This document shows, piece after piece, positions 10,487 through 20,867 of a DNA stretch of 64,000 nt (positions are counted from its first letter, which is position 1; the number at the start of each line of letters is the position of its first letter). The stretch is from Syngnathus acus (lineage: Eukaryota > Chordata > Actinopteri > Syngnathiformes > Syngnathidae): NCBI RefSeq assembly GCF_901709675.1, contig NC_051105.1, forward strand, positions 1,550,001 to 1,614,000, given 5' to 3'. Both the position numbers and the translations under genes were made by a program. The notes below the pieces were generated by a model. It searched no databases, had not been told where the DNA came from, and saw nothing but the letters and a program-made list of their open reading frames with translations.

Positions 10487-13252
10487 CGCGTTTTGAAATG
10501 CACTAGTCATTGCTTGCTTTTTTTTTTGTAACTATACACTGCAGCAAAAACACCGAACCTAGTGGAAGCAGCAGCATTCATGAAAAAAATGCAGCCATTA
10601 TAAAGTTTCAAATGAGATGAGAATTATTTTTGTGTGCAAGCTCATGATTTGTTGACGTATAACGCTGCCAGAAATCAAGCATCCCCTTTAATGGTGTTGC
10701 GTAGTATGTTTATCATGGGTTTGTAATTAGACCAGGGGGGGTGTAGACTTTTAATATGGGACTCCTGTTCACTATGTGGCAGTATTGTGCTCCAATTGGA
10801 AGGCGAGGAAGGGGGAAAATGGAGAAAAAAAACAGGATGACGACTGTTGGCCGTTCGCGTTTGACATCCGGAAGGTGGGGCTTTTGCTGCTTGTGCCGTT
10901 TTTTTTTTTTTTAATTTTACTTTTTTATTTTGACGGAACCAATGCGTCGATATGGTACGTTAACCCCAACTTCCAGGTAGCATCGACCAAACCACAAATA
11001 CAAATCCTGCATTGGTAAGTTGAGAATATTTAACAAAGCTGTTGAATTCGCGTCTGGTTTTTATCGTTAGCCCCCGAGCTACCTCTCGGTGGTGTTATTA
11101 CTACTTTACTAACCATATCTATTAGTCACTGACAAGTTTCCTCACTTTGCAACTCTCGTCATTAGAACAACCGAGCGCTAGTATGGTTTTAGTAACGTCG
11201 TTTATCATTTAATATGTTTTAAAGCAAAGTCGAGAATGACCGTCTACTACTATTAACACCGAAGCTAACACAGCTAAAGCGTCCATGCATCATTTGATAT
11301 TGAAAGTCGAACAGTAGGCTTGCTGCCTTTTCTTTCCCCATCGTGGTGAATATTTGCTGCTCCAAAGTTTTCCTGCTGAGTAGGCGACACACCCAACCGT
11401 CCTCGTGATGTTCTTCTACGTCCACAGAACGGCCATTCAACTGGTCCGCTATTATTCGTCGTAAGTCGAAGCGAAATGACCAAATGTTCACAACTGCCCA
11501 AGATTGCACTTGTGTGCATTTTGTGGTTAACTTCAGAATTTCATCAGGAGCAAGCAACTGTCGTTTTCAGCGTGAGGGCAAAACAAAAGCAGAGCATCAT
11601 GGCAAAACAACGGAACATTCACATCTGTTGATAGTGTCATCTGTTAACTGTCCTGTTTAACAGAATGCTAAACACGGATTCGATGTCGGATGGCTTGGGT
11701 CCAAATTCTGCAAACAACCAGTGAGCTCCTGGACTAATAACCGCTCGACTTCAACTCATCTCCCTTTAGTTTTGCTCGTTTAAGTGGTGAAATGAAGAAC
11801 CATACCAAGCTGTCAGCGATTGTCTGTATTATGTCAACAGGGAGAGAGAACTGGTGCGTGTGTGTGTGTGTTTCCAATAGTTCCACTCACACTTCCACAG
11901 CTGGTTTTCTCGGGCCGAGTGAAAGAGATCGTGATCCAAAACCGGTGACGTCTTTCCTCACAAATTCCGGATAAATGTTTTGAAATCCCCACTGGGACTC
12001 TTCCCAGAACAAAAGTGGACCATGTCACAACTGCAACGCCCCATTTTCCTTCCCCTAACGGTCCATTTCACAGTTCTGACATTTTGCAGCTGCTGAGTTT
12101 TAATAGTTTGGTGGCGCTGATCAATGGATTCCGTTTCCTGGTGGCGGCTTTGGTCAAAGAGCCCTCTGTTGACATCCCCTGCCTGGCATCGTTTGTGTCC
12201 TTAGTATGCTGCTCTTGCCCCATTTCCGCCCGCCGGCTTTGGACCGTCCTTTCCAAGACACTCATTTGCGCTTAATATCCGATTCATTCTTCTCCGGATG
12301 CTTGATTAGGCGAAGAGGCACAATCTGACAAGATGATTAGAAGTGCATCGATGAATAGATTTTTAGATGTCTTTTGTATTCACGTGGCCTGCTTTGGCAA
12401 CACACGGACGGACGGTGTTGTTGTTCTTGTTTCCGTCCGCTTTCATCACAGTCAGCGGGGGGTCCTCCGCTCGTTGGATCCAAGCTTGAGTGGGAGGGAA
12501 TGTTGGCCGCCCCTAAAGTGAGTCTTGATGAAATCCATGTTGTACACTTTGATGTATATTTCAGAAGCTCAAGTGGTCTCGCAGCCCCACCACAACAGAC
12601 AGTCTTGCTAATATGGGTCACTCAGTCCTAAATCCTATTTTGGCTTTTCCCATTGCTCAAACACTCAGGACGAGATATTTGGATCACTAATCGGGCCTTA
12701 TTATACATGAAGTAATGATCATTATTTGCAGTGTAACAAATGTCTTTGTGTGGATGTGGAAGTGGGTCACGTTTGAATCATTTAGGCCGTCCCCACCCCC
12801 AAGGCGTAAATGCTGAGTGGGACACATGCAGGCATCCTGTCCGTCAAGCCTTTCGCTGACCTGCTTTGTTGGCCAAGGCAGGAAGGACCAACTCACTTCC
12901 TGGTCTGATGAGGTCACAACGGTCCTTATTAGTGTCTGTCATAAAATGAGAATACTCACAGGTATTTCTACTTGATCCTCCGCCGCCCAGAACACACTTC
13001 TATCATGTTGGTGCGAAGATACGGAAAGGGTGTCGTTTACAAGCCAATAAAAGAAGCTCTTTGCTCGACTCAGACCGAAGTCCGATGAAAGCAATTGACT
13101 CTCGGCTTGTAACAATTATTGCGCAACGAGATTTGTCACGCGTTCCCGAAACCTGCCCCCGGCTTTGTCTGTTTACATCTCGTCAACTGACACGGAAGAC
13201 GTCATCCTAATTTCTGAAAGGTGATTCTGAAATGTCCGCTTGTCATTGGCAG
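10487..13252. other. nepro-ralb intergenic region and probable ralb 5' intron/promoter
   Basis: No coding exon is supported. Just after nepro a TATAAAG at about 10598 could act as a variant poly-A signal. Around 10790-10875 a CCAAT-like CCAATTGG and an ETS-like CATCCGGAAG lie close together, which would suit a promoter for the non-coding first exon of ralb. A potential donor (CCAG before GTAGCA) follows near 10976. A 112-codon open frame on the minus strand at 11219-11557 has no recognised domain. Confidence 0.35.
10733..10760 (+). mobile_element. Possible Tc1-type terminal remnant
   Basis: The stretch around GGGGGTGTAGACTTTTAATA matches the terminal type also seen at 27178 and, less well, at 4883. 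No transposase or second end was found nearby. Confidence 0.3.
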
Positions 13253-13306
13253 GTTGCGTCAAGAGCGAGGGGAAGTCTTGCGAGCTAGGCCCAGACCACT
13301 GCGACC
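13253..13306 (+). other. ralb: 5' UTR part of the first coding exon of ralb
   Basis: An acceptor (ATTGGCAG) ends at 13252, so the exon carrying the ralb start codon probably has 54 bases of leader joined to an upstream non-coding exon, as in mammalian RALB. The start codon context GCGACCATGG is a strong Kozak match. Confidence 0.6.
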
Positions 13307-14156
13307 ATGGCGACGGGTAAAAGTAAAAACCAGAGTTCTCTCGCTCTGCACAAGGTGATTATGGTGGGCAGCGGCGGCGTGGGAAAGTCAGCTCTGACGC
13401 TACAGTTTATGTACGATGAGGTAAGTGGCCATGTTGGAGGCGGCGCCCAGCAACTCCATCGCACTTCAAATCACCTGTTCTGTCGTCGCCAGTTTGTGGA
13501 GGATTACGAGCCCACCAAGGCCGACAGCTACCGGAAGAAAGTGGTCCTGGACGGGGAGGAGGTCCAGATCGACATCCTGGACACGGCCGGCCAGGAGGAC
13601 TACGCCGCCATCAGGGACAACTATTTCCGAAGCGGGGAGGGCTTCCTGCTCGTCTTCTCCATCACCGAGCACGAGTCATTCGCGGCCACCGCAGAATTCA
13701 GGTGCTGCTGCGGCAGTTTTTTTTTTTTTTTCTTTCTTTCCGTGATTCGTGTAATTGGGGTGCACTCAAACAAATGTGGCGGCAGGGAGCAGATCCTGCG
13801 CGTGAAGGCGGAGGAGGACAAGATCCCGCTGCTGCTGGTGGGGAACAAGTCGGACCTGGAGGACCGCCGGCAGGTGTCTGTAGACGAGGCCCGCGGGAAG
13901 GCCGACGAGTGGGCCGTCCAGTACGTCGAGACGTCCGCCAAAACCAGAGCCAATGTCGATAAGGTACGCGCACTCACGCACGCACAACCTTGGCCCGACC
14001 TTTGCATGCCGAGCTTTTGTTGTTCCACGTCAGGTTTTCTTCGACCTGATGCGCGACGTCCGAGAGAAGAAAATGTCGGAGAACAAGGACAAAAACGGAA
14101 AAGGCAAGAACAAGAAGAACAAGAAGAGCTTCAGAGAGAGATGCTGTCTCCTCTGA
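13307..14156 (+). CDS. ralb: Ras-like GTPase RalB (4 coding exons)
   Basis: Small GTPase that signals at membranes to the exocyst and RalBP1, acting in secretion, innate signalling and autophagy. Exons are 13307-13420, 13493-13701, 13786-13963 and 14034-14156, giving 207 residues. All G motifs are intact: P-loop GSGGVGKS (residues 21-28), effector loop [21 protein letters not shown] and ETSAK. The basic C-terminal region [11 protein letters not shown] and the end ERCCLL identify RalB rather than RalA (which ends CCIL); CCLL is a CAAX box of the geranylgeranylated type. The gene is very compact, with introns of 72, 84 and 70 bp. Introns 1 and 2 are multiples of three and contain no in-frame stop, so an unspliced reading frame runs unusually far. 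Nothing appears broken. Confidence 0.97.
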
Positions 14157-14869
14157 GATCCTTCGGCAACTTCATGACGCACAAACCAACCGTCCGGTTG
14201 TTGTTTTTTTGGGGCCATTCAGTCAAGTGCACATTTTTTTTAGCCAGTACGAGTTCACGGGAAACTAAGCACGGATCCCGCCTGCCAAACGGCCACACTA
14301 AACTTAGTTTTGGGAGGGGGACGGAACTCGGAGACGCCGACTGCCATCGATGGCGTCCGCCCGCCATCACGGTGCAACGCTTTTGTTTGTTTTGCGCTTT
14401 GAATTTTAATGTCTACATTAGCGGCTATTTTCTCTTTTGACTGCAAACTAACTCGATTGTCATGTTAAAGCAAATTGACAGCAAATCTAATCTTGTCTTT
14501 TGTGATGCAATTGAAAAATAACCTGTTGAGAACATCCGTGGATGAAGTCATATGAGTTTTTTTTTTTTTTTTTTCCTGGTGCTTCTCCAATATTGATGTG
14601 ATTGTAAAACCTTGCCGCTTTTTCCAAAGTGCACGTCGTACTGTCCGTTTGCTACCACAGCTCATCTTAGACGACTTTTCTTTCTTTGGAAGAACACGCA
14701 CTACAGCAGATGTTGGGAGGTTGCCACTAAAAATATATATTCAAACTACTTGAACAGCGGCAGCGAGTTTGTCTTTTAAACACCTTCCTCCAACTAACAT
14801 GCAACTTTTCCAACATTGTTTTTCCCCCCCCATGTTTTTATTTCTGTCCTGTGAGCATTTCTAAATAAA
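14157..14869 (+). other. ralb: 3' UTR of ralb
   Basis: About 700 bp of non-coding sequence after the ralb stop, with T-rich tracts at about 14558-14574 and a clear AATAAA at its end. No competing gene signal lies inside. Confidence 0.65.
14864..14869 (+). terminator. ralb: Polyadenylation signal AATAAA (ralb)
   Basis: Canonical hexamer in the context CTAAATAAATGTG followed by a T-rich downstream element. It is the best 3' end for ralb. Confidence 0.65.
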
Positions 14870-15323
14870 TGTGTTTTTATATACACTGTATTGGCTCTTC
14901 ATTTTTTTTTTTGCAGTCATAAGCAATTTGATGACATTGAATATTGATTCCCTGCATTCCAATGTTATGGATGCTCCTGCTATTAAAATGTGCCCTCAAA
15001 GCAGAAGTTGCTTTGTTTTTGTCCAACTCAAGTTATTGTACTCCCAAAGCTGACAGTGATAAAGTGCCATCCATTTGATGAAGCCCAGTCTTATCCCACA
15101 TGGAGGAATTCTTTCTATCCACGCGTTTGTGACAGTGTCCCCTGACAGCGTGCAAAGCAACCACAGACTTAAAGTATTACTGTGAGTCTCCAGCAACCAA
15201 AACATAGAAGTCATTAAGTCCCTTAGTCCCACGAAGGGGGTCGTTTGTGTCTTTTTAACCCAAAGGGGAATGTACATCGACCTAGATTAGCGATTCTCGC
15301 GGCGTACCATTAGTGGTGATTTG

Positions 15324-15339
15324 TCGCCCTCTGGTGGTA
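15324..15339 (-). promoter_or_regulatory. CTCF-like motif
   Basis: The reverse strand reads TACCACCAGAGGGCGA, an excellent match to the vertebrate CTCF core (CCACCAGAGGGCG). It lies about 450 bp beyond the ralb poly-A signal. Binding is not shown by sequence alone; the motif also occurs inside some dispersed fish repeats. Confidence 0.5.
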
Positions 15340-16064
15340 CAGGAAAAAACACTAAATTCTGCCTGACGTCAACACGTTTCAATCACACGATTTAACTGTA
15401 TAATCTTGGTCATTTTACTTGAATTAATTACATGACATCAGTCATTAATATAACAGTTGCATCCCTTCCCCAGCAAAACCTATATTTAAGTGCTAAGTAT
15501 ATTTAACCTATATTTAATTAAATCCGACCCATGCATGTTACAGTCCTTTTTTTATTTATGATTAATTCCACGAATACGCACCCTGAGGCCCAATGTACAC
15601 CACTAGTGAACCCGATTCGCCTTTTCCAGCATTTCCACTGGAGCAAGCCCTCCTGACGCTCGCTCGCTCGCCCGACACTGCACCTCCGCCCCTCCTTCGC
15701 TAAATAGACAGATTAGGTGGTCGGTTAAACTCACGGGACGGACGCCGCTTATTTGGAAAGATATGAAAGGGCAACGCGAGGCGGCCTAATGACCGATGCA
15801 GTGTCACCGGCACACTCCAAGGTCTTTAATCATTGTGCAGAGAGAGTCACCCGTCCTCTGAGTAACCCTCATTATATCGCAGCTAATGTTGGAGATGAGG
15901 ATGTTCAAGTGATAAAACACCATCACGCTCCTTCATTAGACGCAAAGAGAAACACACTCGGTGGAATTGCACTCGACCTGCGAGATAAATGCGATGGACA
16001 AGGAATAACTTCTATTTTGGCGACTGCTGCTGCGGTCTCTGAGGAGCAGCTTTTCACCCCTCAT

Positions 16065-16080
16065 CCGCTAGATGGCAGTG
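16065..16080 (+). promoter_or_regulatory. CTCF-like motif
   Basis: CCGCTAGATGGCAGTG fits the CTCF core of the TAGATGGCAG subtype, in the orientation opposite to the motif at 15324. Confidence 0.5.
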
Positions 16081-16459
16081 TTGCTATTGCTTTCAGTCCT
16101 AACAGTCTTTTTCGGACTATCTCAGTGGCCCGCCCGCCCACTGTGCTTATATTTGACTTATTTCTGCTCCTCCGCTGAGCTTCCTTCACTGGTGAGGTTT
16201 GGATTAAGTGAATGGCAGTGATTCGATGTTATTGATCTTTTAAACAAAAACTTGGTTTGATTGAAAACTTTTTTAGAGTCTGGATGCTTATGTTCATTCA
16301 TTTGGTAGGTCAAAGAAAGTCTATTTTCCTATTAGTACTATTTAACTGTTGCCTAAAAATCTGCATGTGGCGGAGTGCAGCCACACGAGGAAAAATACAA
16401 CAGTCCGAATTAAGAACAAAACTTATGTGGTTGGCTCCGGGGCCCGACCGACTGCAGCA

Positions 16460-16580
16460 AGGATCCAACAAGACTGAAAGAAACCAGGGAATTAAATACA
16501 AGCAGACAGGAAACACCCAGATTGAAGGGAGCTGATTGGTTAACAAGGGAACAGGCAACAGGTGGAAACAAAACCTGAGG
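16460..16580. repeat. Purine-rich dispersed repeat fragment
   Basis: Contains the block AATTAAATACAAGCAGACAG followed by A-rich sequence with GGTTAACAAGG and ACAGGTGGAAACA. The same vocabulary appears at 17007-17250 and 57690-57925, which suggests one dispersed family, probably the edge of a larger retroelement. The family is not identified. Confidence 0.4.
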
Positions 16581-17006
16581 CAGAAGAGAAAAAAGTTACA
16601 TGACTAAACAAGACAACATGAAATCAAATGGTCATGTGACATTCGCAAACTGAATCCTTAGGCACTATGATGTCATTTTCAATTGACTGCAAGTGTAAAA
16701 AAGACAAAGAAAACATCAATTCATCAGTTGCATGATTAATAACACCACAACACAAATGCATTTAAAGGTTCAAAAGCAGATTTTTGTGTTCAGTTGTCAA
16801 ATCTCCCTGTGAAGGTAAGACAGCTGCAAAGATGTTTTGTCAGACAAAGCAGGACTGTCACAAAACCACCGCTACTTCTGTCATGAAGTGAATGGAGCTG
16901 GGCAACTAAATGCAGCTCGGACCAGGAACTCAAAAGACAGACTATGTACCAAAGTCAAATTCCATGTTTGCATGGCCAATCAAATTTTTGGAATCTATAG
17001 AGGCGC

Positions 17007-17250
17007 AACTAGGGACGAGAATAACTGAACAAGACGAGAACAGACAAGCAACTAGAAACACAAGAAGACATGAGACGCAAACAAACCGACAGGAGTGCGG
17101 GGCAGACAGGACTTAAATACAAGACAGCTAACGAGAGGTAGGTGAGCGTGATCACACTGGTCAGGGCACAGGAGGGGAGGGGCGAGCACACAGACACGCC
17201 AACCCAAACGATGACAACATTAAAACAAGGAAACGAACTGTGACAGATCT
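17007..17250. repeat. Purine-rich dispersed repeat fragment
   Basis: Carries GACAGGACTTAAATACAAGA followed by GGAGGGGAGGGGCGAGCACA and an A-rich stretch ending near CTGTGACAG. It is related in layout to the copy at 57690-57925. No open frame, LTR or inverted terminus could be defined. Confidence 0.45.
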
Positions 17251-17870
17251 TGACAACTTCAGAAGACATCAAACTTGAACAACACGACGACTCATCTTTA
17301 CGATACCGTTTGGATTTCAGATGTCGTGTAAGCTACATTGGAACTCATTTGCATCGAACTGCCTTTTTGTAAGCAACTTGCAGACTTTATTGAGAAATCC
17401 GAATCTTTTGGAGCTGTAGTCGCAAGTTTTGCAATTCCCCCGCACGCAATTTGGTATTGTGCATTATTCAGTACTTTTGCTTCTCATCTGTCACATAGCG
17501 AGACGAGTTTTGGGAGTTGTGACTAATGGATGCCGAAGCCTATCCTCATAGGGCTCCGCTCAGCGGGGGCTGCAGTATGTGGCAGAAGAGTCCCGCAGTG
17601 CTGGAAGACCAACAAGAACATCCCATCCCGTGTCCCCGTTCCTGTTCCATCCAGCGCATTCCGTCACGGGCCTTGTTCCCAAATGCGGTCGGTCGCTTGA
17701 TGCGTGCATGTCAAATTTGAACCCCCCTCAAGGTTTTCAAATGCCATCCACAATATTAAGGACAGCTAAACAAGGGGTTCTGGAATAAGATATTTCTCCA
17801 AGGACCCCCTTCATAATCCAAGCAACAATTAAGCCCTAACTCACATATCGTATTTGTAGTAACGGCATTA

Positions 17871-17890
17871 CACCGCCCCCCGGTGGCCTA
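17871..17890 (-). promoter_or_regulatory. CTCF-like motif
   Basis: The reverse strand reads TAGGCCACCGGGGGGCGG, close to the CTCF core (CCACNAGGGGGCGC). Confidence 0.4.
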
Positions 17891-20759
17891 GTCACGCAGC
17901 TGCAATGAATTAATAATGATACACAAACTTCGATGCGGATCAAGGCGCCACTGTACATGTTAAAATAAAAAAGTGCATTTGTACAAATCCAAAAGCTAAC
18001 GATTTAAAAGCAGTCGCGCGGTGTATTGTAAGCTAGCTCATCCTGACAGCCGCCTGGAGCGCGCAAGCTACTGGACAGAGTCAGAACTCAATTTGTTGAT
18101 TCTCTCCAGGTGTCGTGTTGCGTGATTGACGGGCGGAGGTGACAGCACACCACCGGCTCCCCAAACTATAAAGGGAAGCAGAGGACTCCCAAAGGGCAGC
18201 TGCTTCCGTCATTTTGCTGCCTCATTTTATTTATGTCTCAGGCCTGTCTGCTACTTTCTTGATGCTTGCTTCTGGCCAGCCTTCAAGTGAAGTTGAGGTT
18301 GCAGCCAGGGGGTTGTTGCTTCTTTTCCAGACAAGAGCTCGAAGCGTGCTTGTGGAATTGGCAGCCGATTCATAATTGATCAAGCCGTTATGGATACGGG
18401 TCACTCAAGGCGTCACAATTTTGTGCTTGGATCTTTGGCCAATTGAAGGTTTCACCATTTGCCAGGTCCAAAATATGAAAAGAGCACATATAAAAGGCGG
18501 ATCTGAAATAGACATGTTTTCTAAAAGTAGTGAATATACGTGCGCTTGGCCTTTTCCTTGAGAGAACACAAAAGCACCCAGCAGGCAAGCTGTTTGGTTT
18601 ACTCCACATGAAGGTTTTTTTGCGTCACACACGAACGAGCATTATGATTTTCAATGTGCTCGCTTTTGATTGACACTGAAAGCTTTATAGAAACTCTCAA
18701 TAGTAGCGCTTTTATTTGTATGGCACTTTTAAGTGGTGTCATCAACATTCATTTCACAAAATGGCATAGAAATATTTTTAATTGTCGTTGAATGAAAAAA
18801 AAATGTCTGCATTACGCCTGTCAGCATTAACGCGAGTGTTCAACTTTGAAGTGGTTTCAAATGACGGCTCGTAATGAGCCATCGACAATGTTTGGGAGCT
18901 TTCTCATTTTCCCTTTCTGACAGTTTTGGATAATTAAACATGATGCGGGTCAAACTCACTGACTGAGGTCGAGCGCTGTTTCTGAGAAACAAATGTTAAT
19001 GTATTAAAATAACCCTTTTTTTTTTTTAAATAACCCTTTTTTTTGGGGCTTAATGAGTTTTTCTGGATAAACATGAAATTAACAGCATGCTATATTTTCC
19101 ATGTCTCCTACACACGTTGGAAGTATTAGTTCTTTTTTAAATCATAACCAAAGCCAAGACAAAAAGAATCTAACGTTATTACTCTTTCCCTGTGGTTTTA
19201 TTTTTGCCGTTTTTGACAAAGTTGAGTCACAGGCTGCGAGAGATCCTTTTTATCAAGTGGACGCCATCATCAATCCTGACCTGGTCCCACTTTTGATTAA
19301 GCTCAGGAAGTTCCCGGCAATTGGTGTGACCTGCTGATGGATAGATAGAAAGAAAGATAGACAGATTGTCTGCTTTCTAAATGGAAGGATGTGGAGAGGA
19401 AAAGATCTCTCTTCTTCCTGACGCCGGTGGACAGGATGAGGCAAAGGCTCGGCTGCAGAAGATGTCCGGTGACAGATCAGCGTCCCTCGATGCTCTCTGA
19501 TGAAATTCTTGCCCAGGGGAGCGTGAAGACACAAAAAGTGGCTGTCCTTTTTCTTGGCACCAAAGGGGAATTTAGTATCCTGTTCAACCGCAACCTGGTC
19601 GAAGCGTCCGCTCAGGTTCTTCTCGGGTTTCTGTCAGTCACAATGGCCTTGGGTGAAGATCAGGAAAAGAGGCTGACGTCGCGTCGCATTGCCTCTACCT
19701 GCCGCGAGCATTTCTTTGTCCTGCCGTGACAGTGGAGGACATTAGCTTCATTGCTTCAGCACGTTTACTTGCACAAAGTCGCCATTTATCTTTTTTGTGT
19801 GACTACGTTTAGAATATTCCCTTTGCAGCACGATTGCAATTCTCGGAACGAGTAGACGCAACGTTTACAAAGCATGTGTTCAAAGTGAAGCCGACTACAT
19901 CATATCAGTCCGATCCAACCGTGTGCCGAGGGAAAAAAGGCTCCAGAGTGTGCGGGAACTTAAGTAAACAAAGCCTCGCTTTCTATCTATCCGTCTGTTC
20001 AATGCAAATGAACAGCACTAGCAAGTCCAGAGACGGTTGTTGTTGTTGTTGTTGTCATCCCCGGTGAACGGCACAAGATGGGCTAAGCGCAAATTAAACT
20101 TCACTTTTCGACGCGAGGGGCGGTGAGAGGAAGTCTCGGGTCGTCGCCGTGCAATCCCGGCGCGACGTGAACGGGCAGCGACCCAGCTGGATCTGGCTCA
20201 GAAATGCAACCGCCATCCCATGTGACGCTTTCTGGCCGCGGGCGCTCACAATGGCGATAACTCATGTCAAAGGTGGATGGGGCGGGCTTTCATTAGAGAC
20301 TATTAATAAATGTGAGCAGCGGGGTACCGCCGGGCTGCTAACATTGATTTGCATTTGCAGTGTGAGCAAGGATTGCATCAGGGCCTGCTGCATTAAGGAT
20401 GGAGGCCTGGAGATCAACAGAGATTTTTTTTATGGGTCGAGCCTCCACGGGATTACCTTCAATTTGGTTCGGAAGTAGCTAATCGCCAGGCAGGCTCGCT
20501 GTTTGTCAAATGCCCCTCGGCTAGCTAGAGAGCCCTTTGTGGACCTGAAGGGTCATCGAGAGGACTGGAACACAAAGCCCGAGTGGCTGAAAATTAGCTG
20601 GCGATAATTGAACAAAAGTCCTGATAGGAATAGATGGATATTCTAATCAGTTCCTCCGTAGAAACCCGTCCTCCAGATAGACTTGCTATAATGGCGGAAT
20701 TAGCGTCCACCGTTTTCCCGAAGACTAGCTCCATTTATTTGTTTGACCTTATTCATTAA

Positions 20760-20779
20760 GATCGATCGATCGATCGATC

Positions 20780-20866
<87 letters not shown>

Positions 20867-20867
20867 C
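20760..20867. repeat. Compound microsatellite (GATC)5 (GATA)~21
   Basis: About five GATC units pass without a break into more than 80 bp of perfect GATA, then revert to GATC at the right edge. The open frame of repeated LSIY on the minus strand is a by-product. Confidence 0.97.

Larger units (their letters stand above)
14870..20759. other. Gene-free sequence right of ralb
   Basis: No coding exon recognised on either strand. The part to about 18.0 kb holds three CTCF-like motifs and two fragments of a purine-rich dispersed repeat (16460-16580, 17007-17250). From 18.0 kb on it is mostly unique sequence with short homopolymer runs. A 141-codon frame at 15753-16178 has no family resemblance or splice context. 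Confidence 0.5.

Noticed and set aside
11219-11557. 112-codon minus-strand frame between nepro and ralb
   Set aside because: Looks protein-like in places but has no recognised family, no paired exon with matching phase and no promoter evidence.
13307-14440. 377-codon open frame starting at the ralb ATG
   Set aside because: It reads through three introns with clear GT-AG borders and ends beyond the true stop; the spliced product matches RalB residue for residue. Kept only as an intron-retention observation.
15753-16178. 141-codon frame right of ralb
   Set aside because: No family resemblance, and it contains a CTCF-like motif; typical chance frame.
19101-19337. Short frame ending in a plausible-looking peptide (PFYQVDAIINPDLVPLLIKL)
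   Set aside because: No family recognised, no upstream exon with compatible splice site; could be conserved non-coding sequence but nothing supports coding.
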